DNA of 64,000 bases, taken from Ktedonobacter robiniae (GTDB lineage Bacteria; Chloroflexota; Ktedonobacteria; Ktedonobacterales; Ktedonobacteraceae). The DNA lies in NCBI RefSeq assembly GCF_016587375.1, contig NZ_BNJG01000009.1, forward strand, positions 1-64,000. The letters run 5' to 3'. Under the pieces are notes generated by a model. It was not told the origin of the DNA and did not search any database. It was given only the letters and a program-made list of their open reading frames with translations. The position numbers and the translations under genes are program-made. Shown piece by piece: positions 8,733-17,176 of this stretch; within the stretch, counting starts at the first letter, position 1; each line of letters begins with the position of its first letter.

Positions 8733-8834
8733 ATGCCCTCCAGAGCCTATTCGTAATCGCTCACATTTATTTTTCCTGTATATTTATGACAACGCATGAG
8801 GATAGCCAATAACAAATAGAACTGCTAATAGTGC

Positions 8835-9449
8835 TTATGCATCCTCATCGTCCTGGGTGAAGGGATCTAATTCTTGTCCCAGATAATAGAAGAAAGGAGG
8901 AAGGTGTTTCATTGGGACGAACTCTTTTTCATAGATTTTATACTCACCAACGGTACCAATTGCATAGAAGCTCTTCCCATCTTTGTTTGCTTCGACAGTA
9001 TAGAAGCTCGTTCCTCCCTCATCATTATCAAGGGTGAATTGATCTTTTAACAAAAGGTCCTGGTAGCCATCTCTTCTGAGCCGCTCGAAAAACTCCTGCT
9101 TTGCTTCTGGGATCGATTCACTCACATAGTTTTCCTGGTGTGAGAGGGTGAATTGTATATACCATCCTGCATAGCAATAGATTAACTCCTCATGGGCGAA
9201 ACTGGTCCAATTTTTCCAATCAATCGCGATAAAGCTCCATGTGATCGGTCCTGTGAAGCCGATTCCCTTTACACCATTACTCATTTCATATTGAACGAGG
9301 AAGATTTTTGTGAAACCTACACTCGGCCATTGAACCTCATTTTCATAGATGACGTGTGCTTCCGTTGGTCTCTCTCCAAATCCCATCGGGTGAGCTAACC
9401 AGTCAGCCATCTCATCTACTGCCCATTGCTGGTCTTTGTGTTCAGACAT
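8835..9449 (-). CDS. Hypothetical protein
   Basis: This is a 204-aa soluble acidic protein, starting MSEHKDQQWAVDEMADWL. The ATG at 9449 has AGGAG about 8 nt upstream and is preferred over the longer frame from 9494. Aromatic-rich beta segments (TKIFLVQYEM, GFTGPITWSFIAIDW) alternate with polar loops, and the C-terminus is acidic (TQDDEDA). No family is recognised. Its neighbours are small membrane proteins, so an immunity-like or cargo role is possible but unproven. Confidence 0.55.
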   Translation of the reverse strand: MSEHKDQQWAVDEMADWLAHPMGFGERPTEAHVIYENEVQWPSVGFTKIFLVQYEMSNGVKGIGFTGPITWSFIAIDWKNWTSFAHEELIYCYAGWYIQFTLSHQENYVSESIPEAKQEFFERLRRDGYQDLLLKDQFTLDNDEGGTSFYTVEANKDGKSFYAIGTVGEYKIYEKEFVPMKHLPPFFYYLGQELDPFTQDDEDA

Positions 9450-9513
9450 ATTATATCTCCTGAAAAGCAAAATACTATTAAAAGTCTCAAACATTCAGTA
9501 CTTTGTACATGGG

Positions 9514-9702
9514 TTATTTTCGACGCTTTTGATCAAGATAGAGGCAGAAAAATACTGCGCTGATAATGAAATCGAGGATGCTGCCACGTATAGGATTAGA
9601 ACTTATGTATATGTTTGCGGCGAAGATGTTAATCATATTGATAAGTCCAAAGATGAGGAATAGGAAGGTCGAAAAGAGATACCATTTGGAAGATTTTGCC
9701 AT
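9514..9702 (-). CDS. Small membrane protein
   Basis: A 62-aa protein (MAKSSKWYLFSTFLFLIFGL...) has two predicted membrane segments and a basic end (DQKRRK). The ATG at 9702 follows GAGGTGATTTCT, giving a good ribosome site. No family recognised. Confidence 0.45.
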   Translation of the reverse strand: MAKSSKWYLFSTFLFLIFGLINMINIFAANIYISSNPIRGSILDFIISAVFFCLYLDQKRRK

Positions 9703-9748
9703 AGAAATCACCTCATACGATGGGTTTGATGCAACTTTGAAAGTCAGC

Positions 9749-10126
9749 TTATCTCTTTAATGGTGGTGGTTGTTCGTCTTTTTTCTGATTGGCAATGGCG
9801 AGTATGAAATATAAAGCTAGAGGTATGTTTGTGGATACCAGTATGAAAATGAGGGGTGTAGCGAAGGAATGATTGGGAATGATATTGGTTGTCTGTGCAA
9901 GCATAAGTATGTTTATCAGCGCAAATGATGTAGCTAGACCTGTACCAATAACAGGTGGGCGTTTATACCACAACCAACGTTTTTCTTGACATTGGTGCGA
10001 TTTTATGTCCCGATAGATGTAGATGCATGCAATAACTAAACAAATGATCATGAGAGATGTAAAAACTATAGCAAACTCTCTCGTTGGTGGGCTGATTTCA
10101 ACAAGTAAAAGTGCTTGATTGAACAT
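9749..10126 (-). CDS. Four-helix membrane protein
   Basis: This 125-aa protein has four hydrophobic segments (around residues 18-37, 60-78, 90-110 and the stretch before a charged KKDEQPPPLKR tail). GTGAGG lies about 6 nt before the ATG at 10126. No family recognised. It belongs to the same leftward block of small genes as its neighbours. Confidence 0.5.
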   Translation of the reverse strand: MFNQALLLVEISPPTREFAIVFTSLMIICLVIACIYIYRDIKSHQCQEKRWLWYKRPPVIGTGLATSFALINILMLAQTTNIIPNHSFATPLIFILVSTNIPLALYFILAIANQKKDEQPPPLKR

Positions 10127-10312
10127 TGCAAGCCTCACACTAAATGTTTGTTTATTTAAACGTTTGATTGACTCAAGTATACAACACTTCCTGTGTTATG
10201 TGGATGTTAGAGGAGTCGGCAACGATGAAGCCATTGGGACACGCGTATACACCCAATATGTGTTTATATGACTTATGTTAGTAGCGACGTTTGCTCACAA
10301 AATAACTGTATT

Positions 10313-11038
10313 TCAAGGACGAGCTATATTGGCTTCTTCTTCGCGTATTTCCCACATCTCGCCTGACTCATCGGTTTGTGGGTTCTCGACACGCCTGCGC
10401 AGCGTCATACGCCTTCGCGCATCTTTAATGCTACCCATGTAATCTTCAGCTTCCAATTCATTCCAGAATGTACGTATCTCGCCAGTATAAGATGTGTAAC
10501 TACTCTTATCACCAAGGGAATACTGGCCATTTACCCAATCCAACCAGAAATGGTAAATCTTCACTGGCGTCACTATTGTTCCGCTGCAATCTTCTATTCT
10601 CGCATCTTGATATGGTGGGAGCATTCTCCCCTCATCAACCATATCGGTTAATTCATACTGAGTAATGTCTTTTTCCGCAAGCAGATTGTGGATGAGCCGA
10701 TGGCGGGCGGTTGGAACTTGTGTGTAGCACAATCGATAATATCCATATTCTAATTCAAGGCGATAAGATATTCCCATATTGGCAACAAGGATACGTCCTT
10801 GTTGCGAAGCCTGCACTTGTTGTTGGAGCATAGCCTCATCTTCAAGCCTAAATCCCTTGTCTGGATCTGTATTGAAAGGCTGTTTATATGAGCGGGTTAG
10901 CCAGCGTTTCTGATCAAACCAGGAAAATTGTATGGCGTGGGGGCGCAAACCACTGCTGGCGAGAAATTTCAAAACACGCACGAGGCTGGAAAATCGTGGG
11001 ACGAGATTGGCTTTACTTGCTCTGTCATCAGTACTCAC
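10313..11038 (-). CDS. Hypothetical protein
   Basis: This 241-aa soluble protein begins at GTG (MSTDDRASKANLV) with an AAGAAG upstream. It has an aromatic-rich middle (YRLELEYGYYRLCYTQVP, VKIYHFWLDWVNGQYSLGD) and a highly charged C-terminus (RRRMTLRRRVENPQTDESGE). No signal peptide, membrane segment or known motif is seen. It heads the leftward small-gene block. Confidence 0.5.
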   Translation of the reverse strand: MSTDDRASKANLVPRFSSLVRVLKFLASSGLRPHAIQFSWFDQKRWLTRSYKQPFNTDPDKGFRLEDEAMLQQQVQASQQGRILVANMGISYRLELEYGYYRLCYTQVPTARHRLIHNLLAEKDITQYELTDMVDEGRMLPPYQDARIEDCSGTIVTPVKIYHFWLDWVNGQYSLGDKSSYTSYTGEIRTFWNELEAEDYMGSIKDARRRMTLRRRVENPQTDESGEMWEIREEEANIARP

Positions 11039-11226
11039 CCGCTTGCTTCTTAAAATGAATTGTGTAGATTATTACCGTCATGTAATGGGTTATAATAACT
11101 TGCAAGATAATTTATGCTGTTGCAAATATTGTATCATTTATGAAGCTCGATCATTAGCAGACGATGAAGCTTTCATTTGAGCAGGTACTGGATGGTATGC
11201 AGCCCTAGGTAGCATTGGGCAATTTT

Positions 11227-11569
11227 ATGAATAACTGGTATGCCTACCACGCTGATCAACGGCCTGCGTTGATAGCCGATCCTCTTCCTGATTATGATAT
11301 GACAAATCTCTATGCCCATCGATGGGCTGTTTTTTGTGCTACGTCTGTTGAATGGTTTGCTCACAAATATGGTGAGGCTTGTCCCTTCTGGGCGTTTGAT
11401 GAGAAGTATACGCTGGCTGAACCCTGGTTCTTTCACCCTTAAGGAAGAGGTGAGGGAGTGGGATATTTCGACGACCCCTGATGAGTTTGCGCGTCGAACG
11501 ATCTATTGCGGTGGCCGCGTCTTCGCTAACAAGTGGGAGCTGGATGAAGAGATTGCCAGGATAAAGTAG
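11227..11569 (+). pseudogene. Frameshifted small gene
   Basis: Two overlapping frames look like halves of one protein. The first (from ATG 11227: MNNWYAYHADQRPALIA...) stops at 11442 after AEPWFFHP. The second continues one frame over with EVREWDISTTPDEFARRTIY and CGGRVFANKWELDEEIARIK, ending at 11569. The switch lies near 11430-11445, next to CACCCTTAAGG. A terminator follows, as expected for a once intact gene of about 115 codons. Function unknown. Confidence 0.55.
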
Positions 11570-11606
11570 TTCCGCCAACGACTTGCCTGACTCAAAGATA
11601 AAGAAA

Positions 11607-11640
11607 GCCCTTTTATGTATGCTATAAAAGGGCATTTTGT
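11607..11640 (+). terminator. Intrinsic terminator
   Basis: A 10-bp stem (11607-11616 with 11624-11633) with a 7-nt loop is followed by ATTTTGTTT. It closes the frameshifted gene at 11227-11569. Confidence 0.75.
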
Positions 11641-11816
11641 TTAAGGGAAAATAGGTGGATATGCTCTATTTTATGAATAATTTGTAACCGTTTTTCTATT
11701 GTTTTAGAACATTTTCTGTAATATAATCATTTGTAGCATCTAGATATTGTGATATTCATATTTAACCTGTATAGCAAAAAATGAATGTAATTTGTAGTGT
11801 TAATGGGTGGTGGAAT

Positions 11817-12233
11817 ATGACTTTTGGGAGCGACGAGGAACACAAGGCTTACTATCGTGCATATAACAAAATCTGGTATCAGAAACATAAAAAGCGGATA
11901 ATTGAAGGTCGTAATCGTCGTAGAAATGAGCTAAAGGTAAGGTTTAATCAGTACAAAACGACTCTTTGTTGTATTCGGTGTGGCGAAAATCATCCAGCTT
12001 GTCTTCATTTTCACCATCGCGACCCAGCAGAAAAAGATTTTGCTATGTGCGATATTATTGGCAGATCATATATATCAGCGAAGCGCCTGGAAAAAGAGAT
12101 TGCGAAATGCGATGTGCTGTGTGGTAACTGTCATGCCATCCATCACTGGAATGAAAACCACGATTTTGACGATTGGCGAGAAGTTTTATCAAAGGATGAA
12201 GAGGGTAGAAAGGGGATGATTGATGCCATATAA
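11817..12233 (+). CDS. HNH-like zinc protein, first of two tandem paralogues
   Basis: This 138-aa protein resembles small phage-type HNH nucleases. It has a basic Tyr-rich N-terminus (YYRAYNKIWYQKHKKR), a CIRCGENHPACLHFHHRDP segment (CxxC plus HH) and IAKCDVLCGNCHAIHHW (second CxxC and His). The ATG at 11817 aligns with the start of the downstream paralogue (MPYKDPEKRAQHSREY) and follows GGTGG, so it is preferred to the earlier ATG at 11781. It overlaps the next gene by 11 nt, implying coupled translation. Target and role are unknown; catalytic competence is inferred only from the motif. Confidence 0.65.
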   Translation: MTFGSDEEHKAYYRAYNKIWYQKHKKRIIEGRNRRRNELKVRFNQYKTTLCCIRCGENHPACLHFHHRDPAEKDFAMCDIIGRSYISAKRLEKEIAKCDVLCGNCHAIHHWNENHDFDDWREVLSKDEEGRKGMIDAI

Positions 12234-12585
12234 AGACCCTGAGAAGCGTGCGCAACATTCAAGAGAGTATGGCAAACAATGGTACCAAAAACACAAAGAT
12301 GAAGTTATCGCCAGACGGAAGAGGAAGCAACAAGAAATCATTAAATGGTACAGAGAGTATAAAAGTTCCCTTCAATGTATGTATTGTGGTGTCAGCCACC
12401 CTGCCGTACTTCAATTTCATCATCGAGACCAATCAAGCAAGAGCTTTAATATGGCAACGATGGCTATAAAACCAACCAGCCAGAAACGACTCGTCGAGGA
12501 AATTGCCAAGTGTGATGTGCTTTGTGTGAACTGCCATGCAAAACTGCACTGGGAGGAAAAACACGGAGAGAATGAGGTGGAATAA
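12223..12585 (+). CDS. HNH-like zinc protein, second paralogue
   Basis: The 120-aa product is a paralogue of its upstream neighbour with the same order of motifs: EYGKQWYQKHKDE, CMYCGVSHPAVLQFHHRDQ, and IAKCDVLCVNCHAKLHW. The ATG at 12223 has AGGGG 7 nt upstream. The pair probably arose by local duplication. A hairpin that also resembles a tRNA 3' end follows about 20 nt after the stop. Confidence 0.65.
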   Translation: MPYKDPEKRAQHSREYGKQWYQKHKDEVIARRKRKQQEIIKWYREYKSSLQCMYCGVSHPAVLQFHHRDQSSKSFNMATMAIKPTSQKRLVEEIAKCDVLCVNCHAKLHWEEKHGENEVE

Positions 12586-12605
12586 AGTTTATGGGCATAA
12601 AAAAA

Positions 12606-12628
12606 GAGCCGATGGCCGGAGTCGGCTC
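12606..12628. repeat. Possible attachment-site copy / stem-loop
   Basis: GCCGATGGCCGGA at 12608-12620 followed by a mismatch and TCG matches the 3' end of the tRNA-Thr gene (20958-20974) in the same orientation; both copies are preceded by seven A residues. This could be the distal attachment site of the integrase island. The same bases also form a 7-bp hairpin (12606-12612 with 12622-12628), so a plain terminator for the HNH genes is an alternative. Confidence 0.4.
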
Positions 12629-12724
12629 AGCTTGTTTGTCGGCATTTGTGTTTGCCCTCTTGGTGCTTAAAATCCAGGTTCTTTGTTTGCTGGTATTGGC
12701 AATTTCTTGTATAAATTGGTGGGT

Positions 12725-12756
12725 GTTGCTACAGTCGTTGCTACAGTTGCTACAGT
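12725..12756. repeat. Three direct TTGCTACAGT repeats (possible integrase arm sites)
   Basis: TTGCTACAGT occurs at 12726, 12738 and 12747. The first two copies sit 12 bp apart, exactly as in the pair at 20847 and 20859 beside the integrase gene; the shared stretch is 25 bp. This looks like arm-type binding sites inside both ends of the island. Confidence 0.45.
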
Positions 12757-13037
12757 CTTGCTGCTCTTTATTTCTTCTAAGCTCTTCCTTGTATTAGAAT
12801 GTGTATTGGACCGTTTGATTGTTTGGATGCGCAACTGGTAGTAAAGCCAGAAGGTACGAGGTGGCTTAAATTGGGATACAATTACAGATATTACTTATAT
12901 GTCCAGAGGGAAAACGTCTGGAAGATGCTGAGGTCTCTTGTAAAGCTAGCTGGACTGCACCCATTTTCCCGGACAGTGATCGAAGTCAACTTCGCGAAAA
13001 TATTGTACACTGAGAAAGACGCGAAGGAGAAGAAACG

Positions 13038-13337
13038 ATGCACAAGCGACAACACAGCCGAGAATTTAAATTGGATGTTGTCCGTCAGGTGAGTACCGGC
13101 CAGAAGCGCCCAGCCCAAGCCTGCCGCGAATATGGGCTGGCTGCAAGTGTGCTCTCTCGATGGCGCAAGGAGTATGAAGAGCGTGGAGAGTCGGCCTTTT
13201 TGTCCACCGAGTCAGGATCAACCAAGGAAGACTCACGGATAGCCGAATTAGAACGCTTTTGTGGGCAATTAGCGTTGGAGAATCAGGTGTTAAAAAAAGC
13301 CTTGCAGAGCAGAGGGTTGGGGAACGTCACGCCATGA
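13038..13337 (+). CDS. IS3-family transposase OrfA (copy 1)
   Basis: This 99-aa helix-turn-helix protein has FKLDVVRQVSTGQKRPAQAC, YGLAASVLSRWRKEY and a C-terminal leucine-rich coil (ELERFCGQLALENQVLKKAL). It recognises the IS ends and, by -1 frameshift at A AAA AAA (13292-13298), makes the OrfAB transposase. It differs from copy 2 at several residues. Confidence 0.9.
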   Translation: MHKRQHSREFKLDVVRQVSTGQKRPAQACREYGLAASVLSRWRKEYEERGESAFLSTESGSTKEDSRIAELERFCGQLALENQVLKKALQSRGLGNVTP

Positions 13338-14191
13338 TTCTTCAGGCTCATCAAGATCACCCGGACCTCTCGGTGCAGCGGCTGTGCAAAATGTTCTCCG
13401 TGAGTCGCAGTTGGTACTATGAAGCGAAGCTCGACCAGGCAGATGAGAGCGAAACGCAGCTGCGCGATGACATTGAGCGCATCATTTTGGAGTTTCCCGG
13501 CTATGGGTATCGTCGTGTCACCCGTGCTCTGGCACGAGCAGGTTGGAAGGTCAATCATAAACGCGTCTTGCGGATCATGCGGGAAGAATCCTTGTTGTGT
13601 CATCTGAAAAAACGGTTTGTGGTAGCAACGACAGACTCGCGGCATCGGTTCCCGATCTATCCCAATGTGCTGGCCGATCAGGTCCTGACAGCACCTAATC
13701 AGGCGTGGGTAGCGGATCTCACCTACATCCGCCTGCGAGGAGCGTTTGTGTACCTGGCTTGTATCCTGGATGCCTTCTCACGCCGGTGCGTGGGGTGGTT
13801 CCTCTCGCGAGAGATGACGACACAGTTGACCCTGACCGCCTTGAGCCAAGCTATTGCCCAACGCCACCCTGCTCCTGGCTTGATCCATCACAGTGATCGT
13901 GGCGTCCAATATGCTAGTCATGATTATGTGGAGCAGTTACAGGCAATTGGAGCCCACATCAGTATGTCTGCCGTGGGCAATCCGTATGACAATGCCAAAG
14001 CCGAAAGTTTCTTTAAGACGTTAAAAATGGAGGAAGTGTATCTCAAAGAGTACGAATCGTTTGCCGATGCAGAAGCCAATTTAGAGGAGTTCATCGAGCA
14101 GGTATATAATACCAAGCGCCTGCATTCGAGCTTGGGATATCTTCCGCCTGCTGAGTTTGAGGCAGCCTATGCCTCTGTGGCCGGAAGTTGA
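13259..14191 (+). CDS. IS3-family transposase OrfB (copy 1)
   Basis: The DDE catalytic domain shows WVADLTYIRL, HHSDRGVQYAS and NAKAESFFKTLKMEEVY, the three acidic residues of the family. The HTH_21-like part (LCKMFSVSRSWYYEAKL) precedes it. The sequence is reached from orfA through the -1 slip, reading KKSLAEQRVGERHAMI; the first in-frame ATG is 13334. The reading frame is intact, so the element may be active. Confidence 0.9.
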   Translation: MWAISVGESGVKKSLAEQRVGERHAMILQAHQDHPDLSVQRLCKMFSVSRSWYYEAKLDQADESETQLRDDIERIILEFPGYGYRRVTRALARAGWKVNHKRVLRIMREESLLCHLKKRFVVATTDSRHRFPIYPNVLADQVLTAPNQAWVADLTYIRLRGAFVYLACILDAFSRRCVGWFLSREMTTQLTLTALSQAIAQRHPAPGLIHHSDRGVQYASHDYVEQLQAIGAHISMSAVGNPYDNAKAESFFKTLKMEEVYLKEYESFADAEANLEEFIEQVYNTKRLHSSLGYLPPAEFEAAYASVAGS

Positions 14192-14809
14192 CTTCCTCGT
14201 GTGTCCGGCAAAAGGGGTTCACTCCAAGCATCTCCTGCTTTTTCTAACCATATGTTTCTGCATGTGCCAGAAGGTGATGTTATTGATGTTCCCTTTGACT
14301 CTGAATACAAAACCGACTCCTTGTTTTATAATGAGCAAATACCCGAGCTGCGCTTTGACGTAAGTTTGTGGCTGCAAGTAGATGAGGATGAACGATCGGC
14401 GTTTCGGGAGAATGAGTGGGGAGATGAGTTGTTTGTTGTAGACGAGCAGGGATATGTGACCTTCGGTTATTTATATCTCACCATAGATTTCAGACGAGAA
14501 AAACCAGGATCTCCAGTGTCATTCCGATTTGTATCGGCCACTGATGACATGAGTGATTTGATGGCTTACTCGCATTCTCTGCGGAGACTCTTTAGCACAT
14601 TGTTAGTTGACGGCGGAGGTATCTGCGGCTTTCTTGATTTTGAGGGTACACGGGATGAGTCACTGCTCTGGTGGTTGAAGGGACAGAATATGGAGCGATG
14701 GATACCTGTACCAGGTGAGGGAGAGGTGAGTGAGAGCGACATGTGGTTTTGTCGAAGGTACGATGGGTTGGTAGTGGAGTGAACCCCTTTTGCCGGACAC
14801 ACGAGGAAG

Positions 14810-15742
14810 TCAACTTCTGGCCACAGAGGCATAGGCTTCCTCAAACTCAGCAGGCGGAAGATACCCCAAGCTAGAATGCAAGCGCTTGGTATTGTACACC
14901 TGCTCGATGAATTCCTGTAAATTGGCTTCTGCATCGGCAAATGACTCGTACTCTTTGAGATACACTTCCTCCATTTTTAACGTCTTAAAGAAACTTTCGG
15001 CTTTGGCATTGTCGTACGGATTCCCCACGGCCGACATACTGATGTGCGCGCCAATCGCCTGTAACTGCTCCACATAGTCGTGACTCGCATATTGGACGCC
15101 ACGATCGCTGTGATGGATCAAGCCGGGAGCTGGGTGGCGTTCGGCAATGGCCTGGTTCAAGGCGGCCAGGGTCAACTGAGTCGTCATCTCCCGTGAGAGG
15201 AACCACCCCACGCACCGGCGTGAGAACGCATCCAGGATACAAGCCAGGTACACAAAAGCTCCCCGCAGGCGGATGTACGTGAGATCAGCCACCCACGCCT
15301 GATCGGGTGCCGTCAGTACCCGATCGGCTAACACATTGGGATAGACCGGGAACCTATGCCGCGAGTCGGTCGTCGCAACCACAAATCGTTTTTTCAGATG
15401 ACACAACAAGGATTCTTCCCGCATGATCCGCAAGACGCGTTTATGATTGACCTTCCAACCTGCTCGTGCCAGAGCACGAGTGACGCGACGATAGCCATAG
15501 CCGGGAAACTCCAAAATGATTCGCTCAATGTGATCGCGCAGCTCCGTTTCTCTCTCATCTCCCTGTTCGAGCTTGGCTTCATAGTACCAACTGCGACTCA
15601 CGGAGAACCATTCACACAGCCGTAGCACCGAGAGTTCCGGGTGGTCTTGATGAGCCTGTTGGATCATGGCGTGACGCTCCCCAACCCTCTGCTCTGCAAG
15701 GCTTTTTTTAACACCTGATTCTCCAACGCCAATTGTCCACAA
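14810..15742 (-). CDS. IS3-family transposase OrfB (copy 2)
   Basis: Close homologue of the copy 1 OrfB with the same DDE motifs (WVADLTYIRL, HHSDRGVQYAS, NAKAESFFKTLK). Differences cluster in the N-terminal part (HPELSVLRLCEWFSVSRSWYY against HPDLSVQRLCKMFSVSRSWYY). The frame is intact and again lies at -1 to orfA. Confidence 0.9.
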   Translation of the reverse strand: MWTIGVGESGVKKSLAEQRVGERHAMIQQAHQDHPELSVLRLCEWFSVSRSWYYEAKLEQGDERETELRDHIERIILEFPGYGYRRVTRALARAGWKVNHKRVLRIMREESLLCHLKKRFVVATTDSRHRFPVYPNVLADRVLTAPDQAWVADLTYIRLRGAFVYLACILDAFSRRCVGWFLSREMTTQLTLAALNQAIAERHPAPGLIHHSDRGVQYASHDYVEQLQAIGAHISMSAVGNPYDNAKAESFFKTLKMEEVYLKEYESFADAEANLQEFIEQVYNTKRLHSSLGYLPPAEFEEAYASVARS

Positions 15743-15963
15743 AAACGCTCTAATTCGGCTACCCGTGAGGCTTCAGTGGCCGGTCCTGACTCGGTGGACA
15801 AAAAGGCCAACTCTCCGCGCTCCTGATACTCCTTGCGCCACCGCGAGAGAACACTTGCAGCCAGTCCATATTCGCGGCAGACTTGGGCTGGTCGCTTCTG
15901 GCCGGTACTCACCTGACGGACGACATCCAGTTTAAATTCTCGGCTGTGTTGTCGCTTGTGCAT
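15664..15963 (-). CDS. IS3-family transposase OrfA (copy 2)
   Basis: 99-aa OrfA with the same helix-turn-helix and coil as copy 1; changes include CREYGLAASVLSRWRKEYQE and ESGPATEASRVAELE. It overlaps orfB through the A7 slippery run. Confidence 0.9.
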   Translation of the reverse strand: MHKRQHSREFKLDVVRQVSTGQKRPAQVCREYGLAASVLSRWRKEYQERGELAFLSTESGPATEASRVAELERFCGQLALENQVLKKALQSRGLGSVTP

Positions 15964-16076
15964 CGTTTCTTCTCCTTCGCGTCTTTCTCAGTGTACGATA
16001 TTTTCGCGAAGTTGACTTCGATCACTGTCCGGGAAAATGGGTGCAGTCCATAGAGCGTTGGTTGCAAGAGGAGTGA

Positions 16077-16447
16077 GTAGAATGGTTTTGCTCTCAGTTT
16101 TGCTCTCACTTACTATCTGACAACTAATGACAGCAAAAGAAAGCCGCCTGTGAAGAGACTTTACAAGCGGCTTCGTTGGTGGAGATAGGGGAGAGTTGAA
16201 CTACGCCACGGTTTATTTCTCACTGGCTCTATAGCTACTTTGAGAAGCCTGCAAAGCTATCTTATGTGGTTTTGGCTTGTTGAAGTTTGTCTAAAATTAT
16301 TGCATGTTATAGGTTGTCTTTGGTGTCTCAATTGGTGTCACAGTTGGATGCTGTTATTGAGGCTGGCAGTATGATATTTTTGTCTTTGTGGCTAAAGACG
16401 CTTTTATTATGATACTATCTGTGTATTCCATAGAAATGGAGCATGTG
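16077..16447. other. Gene-free stretch with tRNA/tmRNA 3'-end-like sequence and hairpin
   Basis: No gene is visible. At 16176-16203 the minus strand reads TTCAACTCTCCCC then TATCTCCACCA, which looks like the T-loop to CCA end of a tRNA or tmRNA; the remaining body is missing. Just left, 16143-16172 forms a stem-loop (AGCCGC pairing with GCGGCT). Repeats of TGGTGTC at about 16320-16340 lie further right. The stretch may be a leftover attachment site of a second integrating element. Confidence 0.4.
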
Positions 16448-17176
16448 ATGGTTCAAGCGAATCAACAAGACGATGATCGTTATAAACATCTTTGTGAGCG
16501 TATTGTAGAGCGATGTCGTCTGCAGAACTGGTATGGTCCTGATTATCATAGTTATACCAGTCATAGAGGTTACTTCTATATCAATGGAAAACTACAAATG
16601 CGTGAGCCAAGTCATGATCTGGAAACACACTTTGAGTTTCCACTGGCCACTGAAGAGCAACTTCGCCTGAGTGAAGCCGTGATGGGCTTTGAACATCCTC
16701 CTCTTCTGCGAACGCTCTATCTTCAGGTTGCTAATGGTGGTTTTGGGCCAGGCAGAGGGCTGACTGGAGCCTTGGGAGGTTTCTGCTATTGGACTCGCCG
16801 AGATCCTCGCTACACCGCGATGCAGAAGGAGAGAGTAGTCGAGAAATATGGAGAAGCGTATACTGACTTATTTGACCCTATACCGTTTGATTTAGAGCAA
16901 CATGAAGAGAGATATGATCACCCTAGAGAGATCAGCCTTTCTGAACGCGAGTGGCCAACCTACTTTTTACACCTCTGTGAGGACGAGGGACAGGATCATA
17001 TTTATCTCCATGCAAAAAGCGGCCATCTGTATGACGCCTCGGGACCCTACGGTGGAGAACCAACATTGAGAGGCGATGAAGTATATACCCGTCTCTTTCG
17101 TATCGATGGATCATTAGAAGATTGGTTTGAGCGTTGGCTTGATGGTATCCCGCCAGTTCAATGGTACCAGAAATAA
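16448..17176 (+). CDS. SMI1/KNR4 (SUKH)-like protein
   Basis: The 242-aa product shows the SUKH signature in its middle: FPLATEEQLRLSEAVMGFEH, PPLLRTLYLQVANGGFGPG. SUKH proteins are common immunity proteins against secreted polymorphic toxins, but many have unknown roles. The ATG at 16448 follows GGAG by seven bases and is preferred to earlier ATGs at 16388 or 16436. The C-terminus (SLEDWFERWLDG) is typical. No cognate toxin gene is visible here. Confidence 0.7.
   Translation: MVQANQQDDDRYKHLCERIVERCRLQNWYGPDYHSYTSHRGYFYINGKLQMREPSHDLETHFEFPLATEEQLRLSEAVMGFEHPPLLRTLYLQVANGGFGPGRGLTGALGGFCYWTRRDPRYTAMQKERVVEKYGEAYTDLFDPIPFDLEQHEERYDHPREISLSEREWPTYFLHLCEDEGQDHIYLHAKSGHLYDASGPYGGEPTLRGDEVYTRLFRIDGSLEDWFERWLDGIPPVQWYQK

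Larger units (their letters stand above)
12951..14226 (+). mobile_element. IS3-family element, copy 1 (1,276 bp)
   Basis: The ends are TGGACTGCACCC at 12951 and GGGTTCACTCCA ending at 14226, with about 39-bp imperfect inverted repeats that both contain a GAAGTCAAC stretch. The flanking AGC (12948-12950 and 14227-14229) is a 3-bp target duplication. It carries orfA and orfB joined by a -1 slippery A7 run at 13292-13298. The same 1,276-bp length is found in copy 2. Confidence 0.93.
14775..16050 (-). mobile_element. IS3-family element, copy 2 (1,276 bp, inverted)
   Basis: Same ends and length as copy 1 but in the opposite direction. Target duplication TAG (14772-14774 and 16051-16053) differs from that of copy 1 (AGC), so the two copies inserted separately and are not the arms of one composite transposon. 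Protein differences from copy 1 show the two are diverged variants. Confidence 0.93.
12799..16076 (+). pseudogene. Hypothetical gene interrupted by two IS copies
   Basis: Removing IS copy 1 (12951-14226) and copy 2 (14775-16050), each with one copy of its 3-bp target duplication, restores one open frame: 12799-12950, 14230-14774 and 16054-16076, 239 codons. It starts MCIGPFDCLDAQLVVKPEG, crosses the first joint as VKLA-SPAFSNHMF and the second as YDGLV-ERWLQEE, then stops. The frame is kept at both joints, which is strong support. The protein is acidic and aromatic-rich, with no recognised family. The ERWL ending loosely recalls the C-terminus of the SUKH protein downstream. Confidence 0.8.

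Noticed and set aside
12591..12797. 68-codon open frame with hydrophobic product
   Set aside because: It runs through the attachment-like hairpin and the TTGCTACAGT repeats; the Leu/Ser/Cys composition looks accidental.
14227..14774. The segment between the two inverted IS copies as cargo of a composite transposon
   Set aside because: Each IS has its own target duplication (AGC and TAG), and the segment rejoins in frame with sequence outside both IS copies, so it is the middle of a broken gene.
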